Source of the DNA: Tropicimonas_B omnivorans
GTDB taxonomy: Bacteria > Pseudomonadota > Alphaproteobacteria > Rhodobacterales > Rhodobacteraceae
Reading direction: 5' to 3'
NCBI RefSeq assembly: GCF_031846565.1
Contig: NZ_JAVRHL010000003.1
Coordinates: forward strand, 248,001-312,000
DNA length: 64,000 nt
Part shown: in pieces, positions 18,813-28,920 of the stretch
How the letters are laid out: each line of letters starts with the position of its first letter
Position numbering within the stretch: the first letter of the stretch is position 1
Position numbers and translations under genes: made by a program
Notes under the pieces: generated by a model
Databases searched by the model: none
Seen by the model: only the letters and a program-made list of their open reading frames with translations
What the model was told of the DNA's origin: nothing

Positions 18813-19751
18813 GTGCGTCCATTTCCGCAGGACCCCTTGCTCGACCTGTTGCGCCGGCTGCCGGGGCATCTTTTCGCCGTCGTCGACGGAGCCCTGGCGC
18901 CGGGCGCTCCGCTGCATCTGTCGGACCTCGATCCAAGGCCCCTCTATCTCGGCGGGAGCGGCACGGCCTCGATGATGTCGGGCCCTCACCTCGTCAACTG
19001 CCCGACCGGTCACGCCCTCGATCTCGTGCGTCAGGCCATTCCGGCGGAGGCCATCGTCTGGTGGTCCTTTCCGGGCGAAAGTGCAGCCAGTGCGGAGGAA
19101 ACGGCGTTCCGGCACATCCGCGGTCTCGGCATGGTCGAGATTCCCCGAAATCGTCCCGATGCGGGAGCGCGGACGCGCGCCGGCGGGGCAGAGGGATACG
19201 AGGCGGTGCTGTTCCGCCATGCTGATCCCAACGTGCTGGTCCATCTTCTGCCGGTGATGACGCCGATGCAGGCCGCGCGGCTTCTCGGCGAGGCCTTGGC
19301 GATCAATTTCGATGCGACGCGCAACGGAGGCCTCCGTCATGCCGCGAGGCCCTCGGACCTGCCGCCGGCACCGACGGGCCTCCTGCGCCTCGAATTGCCG
19401 CAATATCTCGCGCTCACGAATGCGCGCCTCCATGCCAGCCATGTCCGCATCGCGGCCTATCTGGCGCGTCACCGTCTCGAGGGGATGGAGCATCTGGACG
19501 AGGCGGCGCTGCTCGACATCGCCAAGCGGTCGGACGCGTCCGGCCGGCCGCTCGGGCTCAGATCGGAGAAGGCCCATTCCCGGTGGGCTTACCTGATGAT
19601 GATGACGGGTGGACAGGTCGCCGAGGATGATACCGCCCGGGACTTCGTCCGCTCCGGTCCCGATCCCGAGCGGCGCGTAAGGCAGCTGATCGACGAAGCG
19701 GCGGCGGCGATCCGGCGGGACGGCTTTGCCTCCGCGGGAGGCGCGCGATGA
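18813..19751 (+). CDS. DUF4123 type VI secretion adaptor/chaperone (Tap-like)
   Basis: 312-residue protein with an N-terminal DUF4123 domain: LFAVVDGALAPG (near residues 21-32), PLYLGGSGTASMM, GPHLVNC, and VHLLPVMTPMQAARLLG (around 143-160). DUF4123 proteins load effectors onto VgrG spikes of type VI secretion systems. The C-terminal half (about 190-312) is helical and unassigned. Start is GTG. Its stop overlaps the start of the next gene, a Tde-like DNase, by four bases, matching the tap-tde-tdi order known from Agrobacterium tumefaciens. No vgrG, hcp or other secretion gene is in the window, so this is an orphan cargo module relying on apparatus elsewhere. Confidence 0.85.
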   Translation: MRPFPQDPLLDLLRRLPGHLFAVVDGALAPGAPLHLSDLDPRPLYLGGSGTASMMSGPHLVNCPTGHALDLVRQAIPAEAIVWWSFPGESAASAEETAFRHIRGLGMVEIPRNRPDAGARTRAGGAEGYEAVLFRHADPNVLVHLLPVMTPMQAARLLGEALAINFDATRNGGLRHAARPSDLPPAPTGLLRLELPQYLALTNARLHASHVRIAAYLARHRLEGMEHLDEAALLDIAKRSDASGRPLGLRSEKAHSRWAYLMMMTGGQVAEDDTARDFVRSGPDPERRVRQLIDEAAAAIRRDGFASAGGAR

Positions 19752-20578
19752 GCGGATACGGAGAGGCCGGCGCAGTCGGCGGGCGCGTCGCCGGCGGATT
19801 GGTCGGCGGGGCGATCGGCTCGTTCCTCGGTCCCCTCGGAACGCTCGCGGGCCGGGCCATCGGCTCCCGTCTCGGCGGCCTGGCCGGCCGGGCGGCGGCG
19901 GAAGCGGTCGCCAGCGCCATGACGGACGCGAACGAGGAGGCCGAGGAGATGTCCGACGAGGACGCCTCCACCTCCTGCGCCGAGTGCGGAGAAATCGACT
20001 GTTTCACTCCGCCGGACGGCGCGGATCCCGAGGAATTCCGCCGCCAGCTCAAGGAGCAGCAGGACGCGATCAACGAGATGTCCCCGGACAAGATCCTCGA
20101 GAACATGGACAATTTCGACAAGGTTGGGCGCGGGCCAGACGACGCAAGGCTCCGGCGCGAGGCTCGCGATACCTACAGAACGCGCGAGACGCGAAACCGC
20201 GCAACCGAGCTTCGCCGTCAGGAGGGTCTCAGCCGTCCGGACGCCGAAGCGCAGGCGGCGCAGGAGGTCGCCGAGGCGATGCGTTCGCTCGATGCGCTCC
20301 ACGCCCCGGACGGAATTGCCGGCGGGGATGGTACGATTTCAGGCCTCGGCAACCGTTCGGCCAATCGCTCCATCGGTGGTCAGTGGAAGAACGGACGGGC
20401 GGACCAGCTGAAGGAGATCGCCGAGCAATCCCAGCGCGAAGGGCTGGAGAAAATGGATGTCGAGCTCGAAGTCTGTCCCGAAGAGGGAGACGCGGGTAGT
20501 GACGGGCCCGAGTCCGGCGCTGGCGCAGGCGCGGGCGACGGTGATGGAAGCGGGCAGGGCGACACGCCGATGGTGTGA
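19748..20578 (+). CDS. Tde-like type VI DNase effector (Ntox15 / toxin_43 domain)
   Basis: 276-residue putative toxin. Residues about 9-52 form a glycine-zipper stretch (GGRVAGGLVGGAIGSFLG and following, with GxxxG spacing), followed by an acidic linker. The C-terminal domain begins near FRRQLKEQQDAINEMSPD and has the active-site motif HxxD at His185-Asp188 (LHAPDGIAGG), then GLGNRSANRSIGGQWKNGR, the pattern of Ntox15/toxin_43 DNases. In Agrobacterium Tde1 the HxxD motif is needed for DNA cleavage and a glycine zipper aids entry into target cells. A Cys pair (CAECGEIDC) lies between the two parts. The tail is a low-complexity Gly/Asp repeat. It overlaps its DUF4123 partner and is followed by a cognate immunity gene. 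Confidence 0.85.
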   Translation: MSGYGEAGAVGGRVAGGLVGGAIGSFLGPLGTLAGRAIGSRLGGLAGRAAAEAVASAMTDANEEAEEMSDEDASTSCAECGEIDCFTPPDGADPEEFRRQLKEQQDAINEMSPDKILENMDNFDKVGRGPDDARLRREARDTYRTRETRNRATELRRQEGLSRPDAEAQAAQEVAEAMRSLDALHAPDGIAGGDGTISGLGNRSANRSIGGQWKNGRADQLKEIAEQSQREGLEKMDVELEVCPEEGDAGSDGPESGAGAGAGDGDGSGQGDTPMV

Positions 20579-20707
20579 ACCCATCTGGACCAATGACGGA
20601 CAGGCGGGTCGAGGCCGTGTCTGGTGAAGGGGAGGCCGTCCCAATCCTCCCCGCAGACGCCTCGGGTCTTCCGCTGGCGGATAATCGAATGAGTGAAGGA
20701 AGCTGAC

Positions 20708-21385
20708 ATGGCAGACGACATCGGCGAGGACCTCGAATACGCCATCGAGAAATTCGGCCCCGTCGCGGAGCATGCCCCGATGCCGGCGACGACCCTGTCC
20801 AGGCTCGAGGGTCGCGTTCCGGATACGCTCGTCGCGTGGTGGAGGCGCTACGGCCAGAGCAGCATCCTGAACGGCGAGTTCCAGGTGGTGGATCCCGAGG
20901 CGTATCGCCCGCTTCTCGAGGCCCTGTTTCGCGGTGATCCTGACTTCGACGCATCAACGACCCATGTCTTCGCCATCGGCGCGACCGGCGGCCTCGACTG
21001 CTGGTCCGAGACCTGGGGCGATCTGTCCATCGGGACCTTCCCGAACCGGCTGATCTCGGAGAAGTTCATTCACCCCGAAACGCAGCGCGACGATATCGAC
21101 CTCGGCACGGTCTTCTCCATGGCCGACGATTCAGGGGCCGACCCCTACGATGACAAGGGGCGGGACCTTTTGCCGAAGATCCGCAAGCTGCACGGTCCGC
21201 TGGAGTTCGGGCAGGTCTACGCTCCGAAGCTTCATCCGGCCCTCGGCGGCCCTCGGACGGCGGAGAACTTCCGGCCCGCTTCGGCACTTGAGGCGATCTC
21301 CCTCATCCATCAGGCCGAACCGGTCATCCTCACCGACGCATCCGTCTTTCCCCCGAAGGACATCCGGGTGATCGGGCAGGGGTGA
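20708..21385 (+). CDS. Tdi-like immunity protein (GAD-like + DUF1851)
   Basis: 225-residue protein. The N-terminal GAD-like domain shows IEKFGPVAEHAPMPA, RVPDTLVAWWRRYGQSSIL and GEFQVVDPEAYRPLLEALF. The C-terminal DUF1851 domain shows LPKIRKLHGPLEFGQVYAPK and HPALGGPRTAENFRPASALE. This two-domain arrangement is that of Tdi immunity proteins, which neutralise Tde DNases in the cytoplasm. It lies 129 bases after the toxin on the same strand with its own strong AAGGAAG ribosome site before ATG 20708, so it may also be expressed independently, as expected of an immunity gene. A methionine at 20693 is less well placed. Confidence 0.85.
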   Translation: MADDIGEDLEYAIEKFGPVAEHAPMPATTLSRLEGRVPDTLVAWWRRYGQSSILNGEFQVVDPEAYRPLLEALFRGDPDFDASTTHVFAIGATGGLDCWSETWGDLSIGTFPNRLISEKFIHPETQRDDIDLGTVFSMADDSGADPYDDKGRDLLPKIRKLHGPLEFGQVYAPKLHPALGGPRTAENFRPASALEAISLIHQAEPVILTDASVFPPKDIRVIGQG

Positions 21386-21392
21386 GGCGCGG

Positions 21393-22037
21393 TCAGCTCG
21401 CCAGCAGACTTCCGTACAGCGTTTCGAGGAAGGTCTGCGGCGTATCGGAGATGTCTGCCTCCTCGCCGAGCAGACGGCGGATCTGCGAATCGTAGTCCGC
21501 GTAGTTCTGGGTCAGGGCCCAGATCGAGATCAGCAGGTGCGGTGCATCGACATGAGGGATGCGTCCCGCGGCGCTCCAGCTTCGGATGAGGTCCGTCTTG
21601 GACTGTACGATCCGGCGCAGGGACTCCAGCGTCTCTCCTTCGAGATGAGGCCCGCCCTGCAGGATCTCGTTCGCGAGGAGGCGGCTTTCGCGGGGCATCG
21701 TGCGCGTCTGCTGCAACTTGCGCCGGACGTAGGACAGAAGCTCCTCCCTCGGATCGCCGTCCGGGTCGAGGGAGGTGAGCGGCACGCCCCATGTGTCGAT
21801 CAGGCTCGTCAGGAGCGCACGGTAGAGCTCCTCCTTCCGCGAGAAATAGTATAGCAGGTTCGCCTTGGAGAGCCCGGCGGCGCGGGCGATGTTCGCGATC
21901 GAGGCGCCGTGGAACCCGTGGGCCGAGAATTCGTCGAGCGCCGCGCAGAGGATGATCTTCCGGTTGCGTTGCTGGATCAGGGTTTCGCCGCGCCGCGGCT
22001 CGCCACCTGATCGTGGCTCTTGTATTCTGGCTGACAT
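21393..22037 (-). CDS. TetR-family regulator, RutR-like
   Basis: 214-residue repressor-type protein. The N-terminal helix-turn-helix spans residues about 25-70 (ILCAALDEFSAHGFHGASIA, then AAGLSKANLLYYFSRKEELY). The C-terminal ligand domain has RTMPRESRLLANEILQGGPHL, which resembles RutR/YcdC-type TetR_C_13 domains; E. coli RutR senses uracil/thymine and controls pyrimidine breakdown. It is divergent from an omega-aminotransferase of the beta-alanine:pyruvate type, and beta-alanine is a product of uracil catabolism, so local control of that gene is plausible. A palindrome lies in the shared upstream region. Ligand identity is inference. Confidence 0.85.
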   Translation of the reverse strand: MSARIQEPRSGGEPRRGETLIQQRNRKIILCAALDEFSAHGFHGASIANIARAAGLSKANLLYYFSRKEELYRALLTSLIDTWGVPLTSLDPDGDPREELLSYVRRKLQQTRTMPRESRLLANEILQGGPHLEGETLESLRRIVQSKTDLIRSWSAAGRIPHVDAPHLLISIWALTQNYADYDSQIRRLLGEEADISDTPQTFLETLYGSLLAS

Positions 22038-22124
22038 TGGCTCTCACTCGTAAAAAGAACGGCCCGAACGCAGACCGCTTGACTGGTACACCGCGATTGG
22101 TAGCGTCAAAATCCGGGGTCGGTC

Positions 22125-22141
22125 AAATGGTTCGACCATTT
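22125..22141. promoter_or_regulatory. Candidate operator palindrome
   Basis: Perfect inverted repeat AAATGGT-TCG-ACCATTT in the 132-base divergent gap, 28 bases before the aminotransferase start and 87 bases from the TetR-family gene start. The size and symmetry fit a TetR-family operator. The TTGAC at 22079 may be part of a promoter. Confidence 0.5.
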
Positions 22142-22169
22142 TATCCATGTATCACAAGGGGATCGCATT

Positions 22170-23507
22170 ATGGCCGATGGTAGGGGCGGGAGCCATGGTG
22201 CGGCGCCGAACGATCTGGACGCCTTCTGGATGCCGTTCACGGCGAACCGGCAGTTCAAGGCGGCCCCGCGCATGTTCGTGGCCGCGGAAGGGATGCACTA
22301 CACGACGCAGGACGGCCGGCAGGTTCTCGACGGGACGGCGGGGCTCTGGTGCTGCAATGCCGGGCACGGCCAGCCCCGCATCATCGAGGCAATCCGGGAG
22401 CAGGCCGGCATCCTCGACTACGCCCCGGCCTTCCAGATGGGCCACCCCAAGGCCTTCGAACTCGCCTCCGCGCTCAGGGACATGGCGCCCGAGCCGTTCG
22501 AGCATGTCTTCTTCACCAATTCGGGCTCCGAGAGCGTCGAGACCGCCCTCAAGATCGCAATGGCCTATCACAAGACGCGCGGCGAGGGCGGCAGGACCCG
22601 CCTGATCGGGCGCGAGCGCGGCTATCACGGGGTGAATTTTGGCGGGATCTCCGTCGGCGGCATCGTGACCAACCGAAAGGCGTTCGGCACGCTTCTGGCC
22701 GGCGTGGATCACCTGCCGCACACCCATATCCCGCAGAACGCCTTCACCCGCGGCCAGCCCGAGCACGGCGCACATCTGGCGGACGAGCTGGAGCGGATCG
22801 TGGCGCTCCACGGCGCCGAGACCATCGCCGCCGTGATCGTCGAGCCGATGGCCGGATCCACCGGGGTCCTGTTGCCGCCCAAGGGATACCTGAAGCGCCT
22901 GCGCGAGATCACGGCGCGGCACGGCATCATCTTGATCTTCGATGAGGTCATCACCGGGTTCGGCCGCCTCGGTGCATCCTTCGCCGCCGAGCGTTTCGAC
23001 GTGATGCCGGACCTCATCACCTGCGCCAAGGGCCTGACGAACGGTGTGATCCCGATGGGCGCGGTCCTTGCGACGTCCGAGATCCACGATGCCTTCATGC
23101 AGGGGCCCGAGCACCTGATCGAGCTCTTTCACGGCTATACCTATTCCGGCAATCCCATCGCCGCGGCGGCGGGCCTCGCGACCTTGCGCACCTACCGCGA
23201 GGACGGGCTCTTCGAACGGGCGGACGGCCTTGCCGGTTACTGGGAAGAGGCCCTGCATTCCCTTGCCGGTCTGCCCCATGTCATCGACGTGCGGAACATG
23301 GGCCTCATTGGCGCCATTGAACTGGAGCCGATCGAGGGCGCTCCGACCAAGCGCGCATTCCAGGCCTTCCTCGATGCCTACGACAAGGGCATCCTCATCC
23401 GCACCACGGGGGATATCATCGCCCTGTCCCCGCCGCTGATCATCGAGAAGGCTCATATCGACGAGCTGATCGGCACGCTGGGCGAGGTGCTCTCCGCCCT
23501 GGACTAG
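22170..23507 (+). CDS. Omega-amino acid:pyruvate aminotransferase (class III, PLP)
   Basis: 445-residue class III aminotransferase. Motifs: DAFWMPFTANRQFKAAPRMF at the N-terminus (typical of beta-alanine/omega-amino acid:pyruvate transaminases), FFTNSGSESVETALKIA, GYHGVNFGGISVGG, the PLP-contacting FDEVITGFGRLG, and the Schiff-base lysine in CAKGLTNGVIPMGA. It is cytoplasmic and would transfer the amino group of beta-alanine or similar amines to pyruvate. It has a good AAGGGGA ribosome site, and is divergent from a RutR-like TetR gene with a palindrome between, suggesting regulation by pyrimidine-catabolite signals. The 3' end overlaps the convergent glycosyltransferase gene by four bases. 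Exact amine substrate unproven. Confidence 0.9.
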   Translation: MADGRGGSHGAAPNDLDAFWMPFTANRQFKAAPRMFVAAEGMHYTTQDGRQVLDGTAGLWCCNAGHGQPRIIEAIREQAGILDYAPAFQMGHPKAFELASALRDMAPEPFEHVFFTNSGSESVETALKIAMAYHKTRGEGGRTRLIGRERGYHGVNFGGISVGGIVTNRKAFGTLLAGVDHLPHTHIPQNAFTRGQPEHGAHLADELERIVALHGAETIAAVIVEPMAGSTGVLLPPKGYLKRLREITARHGIILIFDEVITGFGRLGASFAAERFDVMPDLITCAKGLTNGVIPMGAVLATSEIHDAFMQGPEHLIELFHGYTYSGNPIAAAAGLATLRTYREDGLFERADGLAGYWEEALHSLAGLPHVIDVRNMGLIGAIELEPIEGAPTKRAFQAFLDAYDKGILIRTTGDIIALSPPLIIEKAHIDELIGTLGEVLSALD

Positions 23508-24628
23508 GACGCGAGCATCTCGCGGTAGGCGTCGACCGGCCCGGTCGACCGGGCGAAATCGCGCGCGGTGCAATAAGCCTCGCGGGCGATCTCCTCCCGC
23601 ATTTCCTGCGCGCCGAGCAGCGTCCGGACCTTTTCGCCGAGGTCGGAAAAATCCCAGGCAAGCGGAACGTACGTCTCCCAAGGGCGATACAGATCGGGCA
23701 GCGTCCTCAGGTGATCCATGGACGGCTTCAAGAGCACCGCGCCCGCAAGGATCGCCTCGACATCGCGCCAGCAGAGCTCTCCGCTGCCGAACGGGGAGAA
23801 GCAGAGCTTCGAGCGACCGAGCTCGGCCATGTACTCGGCCCAGGGGAGCCCGCCGCCCGTCGCTGCCGAGATGTCGCCGATCCGGCCCACCTGCACTTCG
23901 GCGTCCTGCCGCATCCGCCCGTACCAGCCGTCGCGAGACACGCCGCCAAGGCGTGCGTGCAGGTCGATGGGACGCGCCTCTTCGCCCTGCCGTGCCGGCT
24001 CCTCGCCCTTGCGGAACCGTTCGAAGAGTGTGGGCTCGGTCAGGAAATTGGGCGACAGGCGCAGTTTCGAGGCGTCCGCGCCGAGGTCCCGGCCCGGAAC
24101 CACGTCCATCTCCAGACCGTAACGCGCGCCGTAGAATTCGCTGAGATTCGAGCCGCCGTGACGGTCCTGCGCGTATCGGGACGGGTCCGCGTAGAGCGAC
24201 TTCTTGAAGTAGAAATCGGCCTCCGGGAGCAGTCTTCCGAACGGTAGCGAAAGACTGGCAACGCTGTCGAAGATGGTCATGCCTGGGCGCGATGGAAGGG
24301 ATCGCACGCTATCCAGAAGCCGATCCATCCGGTCCGGATCCGAATCCCAGGGTTGAACGATGACATGATCGGCGTTCCTCAAGCGGCTCGGGATACCGGT
24401 TTCAGCGTCCTTGGTCGGATACAGCCGGAAACTTGCGGCTGCGGCGCTGCCGGCGCCCTCCTGCCGAAGAAGCGGATGCACCTGCGCATATGAAATCTTC
24501 TGTGGCTTGTACAAGATCAGGACGTTCTTGCGCCGCCCCCCGAGGAACGGCCGCCCAAGAACGATCTTCCGGCGCTTCCGCTTCCAGGGCTCGGGCCCTG
24601 TCCGAACGACCAGGGAATTCAGTGTCAT
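23504..24628 (-). CDS. Exostosin/family 1-like glycosyltransferase
   Basis: 374-residue protein. The C-terminal half has YMAELGRSKLCFSPFGSGEL, CWRDVEAILAGAVLLKPSMD, and WETYVPLAWDFSDLGEKV, the layout of the nucleotide-sugar-binding half of exostosin/GT47-like and GT1-like bacterial glycosyltransferases, where a Glu-rich loop precedes a strand carrying a Pro. The N-terminal part starts with a basic segment (KRKRRKIVLGRPFLGGRRK) and has no signal peptide, so it is probably cytoplasmic. No other polysaccharide genes are nearby, so the acceptor is unknown. Its end overlaps the aminotransferase stop by four bases. Start ATG 24628 is uncertain because the first 35 residues are poorly conserved in appearance. 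Confidence 0.65.
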   Translation of the reverse strand: MTLNSLVVRTGPEPWKRKRRKIVLGRPFLGGRRKNVLILYKPQKISYAQVHPLLRQEGAGSAAAASFRLYPTKDAETGIPSRLRNADHVIVQPWDSDPDRMDRLLDSVRSLPSRPGMTIFDSVASLSLPFGRLLPEADFYFKKSLYADPSRYAQDRHGGSNLSEFYGARYGLEMDVVPGRDLGADASKLRLSPNFLTEPTLFERFRKGEEPARQGEEARPIDLHARLGGVSRDGWYGRMRQDAEVQVGRIGDISAATGGGLPWAEYMAELGRSKLCFSPFGSGELCWRDVEAILAGAVLLKPSMDHLRTLPDLYRPWETYVPLAWDFSDLGEKVRTLLGAQEMREEIAREAYCTARDFARSTGPVDAYREMLAS

Positions 24629-24700
24629 GCGCGCGCCTTCCGTGCTCTGCTCGCTCAGGTTACAGGTTTCGCGGCGGAGCGCACCCGCATCGTCGTGGGC

Positions 24701-25102
24701 CTACCTGCTCGTATCCAGCCGGGCGGGGCGGGGGGACGGTCCGGTGATCCTTGCGGCGTCGGTCAGGGAGGGGCGGAGGACGGCTTCTTCGCGGTGCCGG
24801 GCGATCCGTATCATGGCTTCGCTCGGGATCACGGCGTATCGGCCGAGGAGCGCTTCGACGTGATCCGATTGCCCGGCGCGGTCCGGCCGGGGCGTCCCGG
24901 CTGCCTGCAACGCCGGGGCGGGCGGCAAGCCGCCATCTCTGCTGCCGGCCGCATCCGGTGCGGCGGAGAGCGCCCCTCTCGGCACCGGCCCGGCTTTCAC
25001 CGCTGCTGCCGGCCGACCATCTTCCGGCGCGGCGCTCAAGAAGCGCCCGGCCTGCGGCAATGACGGGCCGGCCGGGATACGGATCGCGTCGATTGCTGAC
25101 AT
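24701..25102 (-). CDS. Hypothetical protein, Pro/Ala-rich
   Basis: Possible 133-residue protein starting MSAIDAIRIPAG and ending GPSPRPARLDTSR. Codon third positions are GC-rich and look coding on this strand (runs of ATC, GAC, GCG, CTC), better than in the competing frames. The first 80 residues are Pro/Ala/Gly-rich and probably disordered; the last 50 (SDHVEALLGRYAVIPSEAMI and following) look helical. No family recognised. An in-frame methionine upstream at 25135 exists. It lies 72 bases upstream of the glycosyltransferase on the same strand and may be co-transcribed. If it is not a gene, this is the longest gap in the core region of the window. Confidence 0.4.
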   Translation of the reverse strand: MSAIDAIRIPAGPSLPQAGRFLSAAPEDGRPAAAVKAGPVPRGALSAAPDAAGSRDGGLPPAPALQAAGTPRPDRAGQSDHVEALLGRYAVIPSEAMIRIARHREEAVLRPSLTDAARITGPSPRPARLDTSR

Positions 25103-25232
25103 CTGAAAAGCCCTCGCCTGGCTCGGATGCCCCACGATTCGAATGATTCCACGAAATCTTTACGAGAATGCTTCGGTCCGTGCCCGAATTTTTCCAAGAG
25201 GGCTATGGACAGGCAAACGGGCGCAGGTCGGA

Positions 25233-25263
25233 GCCGGCGCCCGCCACGGAGCATCGCGCCGGC
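25233..25263 (-). terminator. Possible terminator hairpin after acs
   Basis: Inverted repeat GCCGGCGC (25233-25240) and GCGCCGGC (25256-25263), starting two bases past the acs stop on the minus strand. Stable, but without a clear U tract, so termination strength is uncertain. Confidence 0.4.
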
Positions 25264-25265
25264 GT

Positions 25266-27221
<1,956 letters not shown>

Positions 27222-27349
27222 GTCTGTCCTCCCTCGGATGGCGCGGGCGGAGCCTCCCGCCGGGGGGACCCCCCGCTCCCGCGCCCAGATCTGTCCTCAT
27301 ACCCCTTGTCGGTTCCCGGGCGGCGAGGTGCAAGGCCCGGGACGGGCTT

Positions 27350-28126
27350 TCAGATGGCGAGATACTCGGCGCGAAGCGCGTCGTCCTTCAGCACCTCCTC
27401 CGCGCTGCCGTCGAACACGATCTGCCCGGTGTCGAGGATGACGGCGCGGTCCGCGAGCTTCAGCGCGCGAATGGCGTTCTGCTCGACGATGATCGTGGTG
27501 ATGCCCTGGCTCTTGATCAGGGCCAGCGTCTTCTCGATCTCGTCCACGATGACGGGCGCGAGGCCCTCGTAGGGCTCGTCGAGAAGCAGGACCTTGATGT
27601 CCCGCGCAAGCGCCCGGGCAATGGCCAGCATCTGCTGCTCACCGCCCGACAGCGTCACGCCTTCCTGCTTCCGCCGCTCGCCGAGGCGGGGGAACAGTTC
27701 GTAGAGTCGCTCGAGGGACCAGCCAATGGGCGGCGCGATCTGCGCCAGCTTCAGGTTCTCCTCCACCGTCAGCCCCGGAATGATCCGCCGGTCCTCCGGC
27801 ACGAGACCGAGGCCCGCCGCGCTCGCCTCGTGGCTGGCCATGCGGTGGAGCGGCTGGTGGTCGAGCCAGATCTCACCGTGGGTGAGCTGCGGGCTGCCGG
27901 TGCGGGCGAGGGCGCGGAGGGTCGAGGTCTTGCCGGCGCCGTTGCGACCGAGAAGCGCGAGGATCTCCCCCTCGTGCACGGTGAAGCTGATGCCCTGCAC
28001 GATGTAGCTCTCGCCGTAATAGGCGTGCAGGTCCCACACCGAGAAGAAGGCGGGCGCGGTGCTGGCATGGTTGGCGTGCTGACTGAAATCGGGTCTGGCG
28101 ACCATGGTGCTATCCTTGGGGGTCAT
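27350..28126 (-). CDS. Branched-chain-type ABC transporter ATP-binding protein (LivF-like)
   Basis: 258-residue ABC ATPase: Walker A GRNGAGKTST near residue 59, Q-loop region PEDRRIIPGLTVEENLKL, signature LSGGEQQML, Walker B VLLLDEPYEGLAP and switch His region after VEQN. The LSGGEQQMLAIARAL and PYEGLAP forms are typical of LivF. It would power uptake with the LivG, LivM and LivH partners. A second possible start at 28105 exists; both are preceded by the same CCCAAGGAT element. The N-terminal 25 residues before VWDLHAYYGESYIVQG are extra relative to common LivF proteins. Confidence 0.9.
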   Translation of the reverse strand: MTPKDSTMVARPDFSQHANHASTAPAFFSVWDLHAYYGESYIVQGISFTVHEGEILALLGRNGAGKTSTLRALARTGSPQLTHGEIWLDHQPLHRMASHEASAAGLGLVPEDRRIIPGLTVEENLKLAQIAPPIGWSLERLYELFPRLGERRKQEGVTLSGGEQQMLAIARALARDIKVLLLDEPYEGLAPVIVDEIEKTLALIKSQGITTIIVEQNAIRALKLADRAVILDTGQIVFDGSAEEVLKDDALRAEYLAI

Positions 28127-28144
28127 ATCCTTGGGCTCGGAAGA

Positions 28145-28909
28145 TCAGGCCGCGGCGTCGGAGGTGCCGAGATAGGCCTCCTGCACCTTCGGGTGCCCCT
28201 TGATGCGCTCCGGCGTGTCCTCGACGAGCGGAGTGCCCTGGGCGAGGACGGTGATCCGGTCCGCAAGGGAGAACACGACGTGCATGTCATGCTCGATGAT
28301 GACCATCGTGATGTCCCGCTTGGCCTTGATCTCCTTCAGGAGCGCAATGGTGTTGTTGGTGTCCGCGCGGGACATGCCGGCGGTGGGCTCGTCAAGGAGA
28401 AGCAGGCGCGGTTCCTGCACGAGACACATCGCCATTTCGAGGCGGCGCTTGTCCCCGCGGGAGAGGGAAGCCGCGTGGACGCCCCGGTTCTGCGCCATGT
28501 TCACGTCGGCGAGGATGGCTTCCGCCTTCGCCGCCATGTCCGTCTGCGACGCGACGGAGACCAGGGGGTTCAGCTCGAACGCGCCGTCCCTCCGGGCGAA
28601 ACAGGGAATGAGGACATTCTCCATCACCGTCAGGTCGCCGAAGATCTCCGGCGTCTGGAAGACACGGGCGATGCCCAGCTGGTTGATCTCGTGTGGCTTG
28701 CGGCCGAGGACGGATTGCCCGTCGAAGAGCACGGAGCCTGTATCCGGCATCAGCTTGCCCACGAGACAGTTCAGCAGCGTCGATTTGCCGGCCCCGTTCG
28801 GCCCGATGATGGCGTGGACGGTGTTCTCCCTGACCGACAGGGTCACGTCCGAGAGGGCCTGAAGTCCGCCGAAGCGCTTGCCGACATCCTTGACGTCGAG
28901 AATTCCCAT
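28145..28909 (-). CDS. Branched-chain-type ABC transporter ATP-binding protein (LivG-like)
   Basis: 254-residue ABC ATPase beginning MGILDVKDVGKRFGGLQALS. Walker A is GPNGAGKSTLLN near 37-46; the region IARVFQTPEIFGDLTVMENV is the LivG-type Q-loop. The signature is LSRGDKRRLEMAMCL (an unusual form of LSGGQ, with SRGDK), followed by Walker B LLLLDEPTAGMSRADT and the switch His in IIEHDMHVVF. ATG 28909 with GGAGAGAGACC upstream is chosen; upstream in-frame codons run into livM and are not used. Part of the five-gene transporter. Confidence 0.92.
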   Translation of the reverse strand: MGILDVKDVGKRFGGLQALSDVTLSVRENTVHAIIGPNGAGKSTLLNCLVGKLMPDTGSVLFDGQSVLGRKPHEINQLGIARVFQTPEIFGDLTVMENVLIPCFARRDGAFELNPLVSVASQTDMAAKAEAILADVNMAQNRGVHAASLSRGDKRRLEMAMCLVQEPRLLLLDEPTAGMSRADTNNTIALLKEIKAKRDITMVIIEHDMHVVFSLADRITVLAQGTPLVEDTPERIKGHPKVQEAYLGTSDAAA

Positions 28910-28920
28910 GGTCTCTCTCC

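Noticed and set aside
22152..23681. 509-codon minus-strand open frame opposite the aminotransferase
   Set aside because: No family resemblance; the plus-strand aminotransferase has all PLP motifs.
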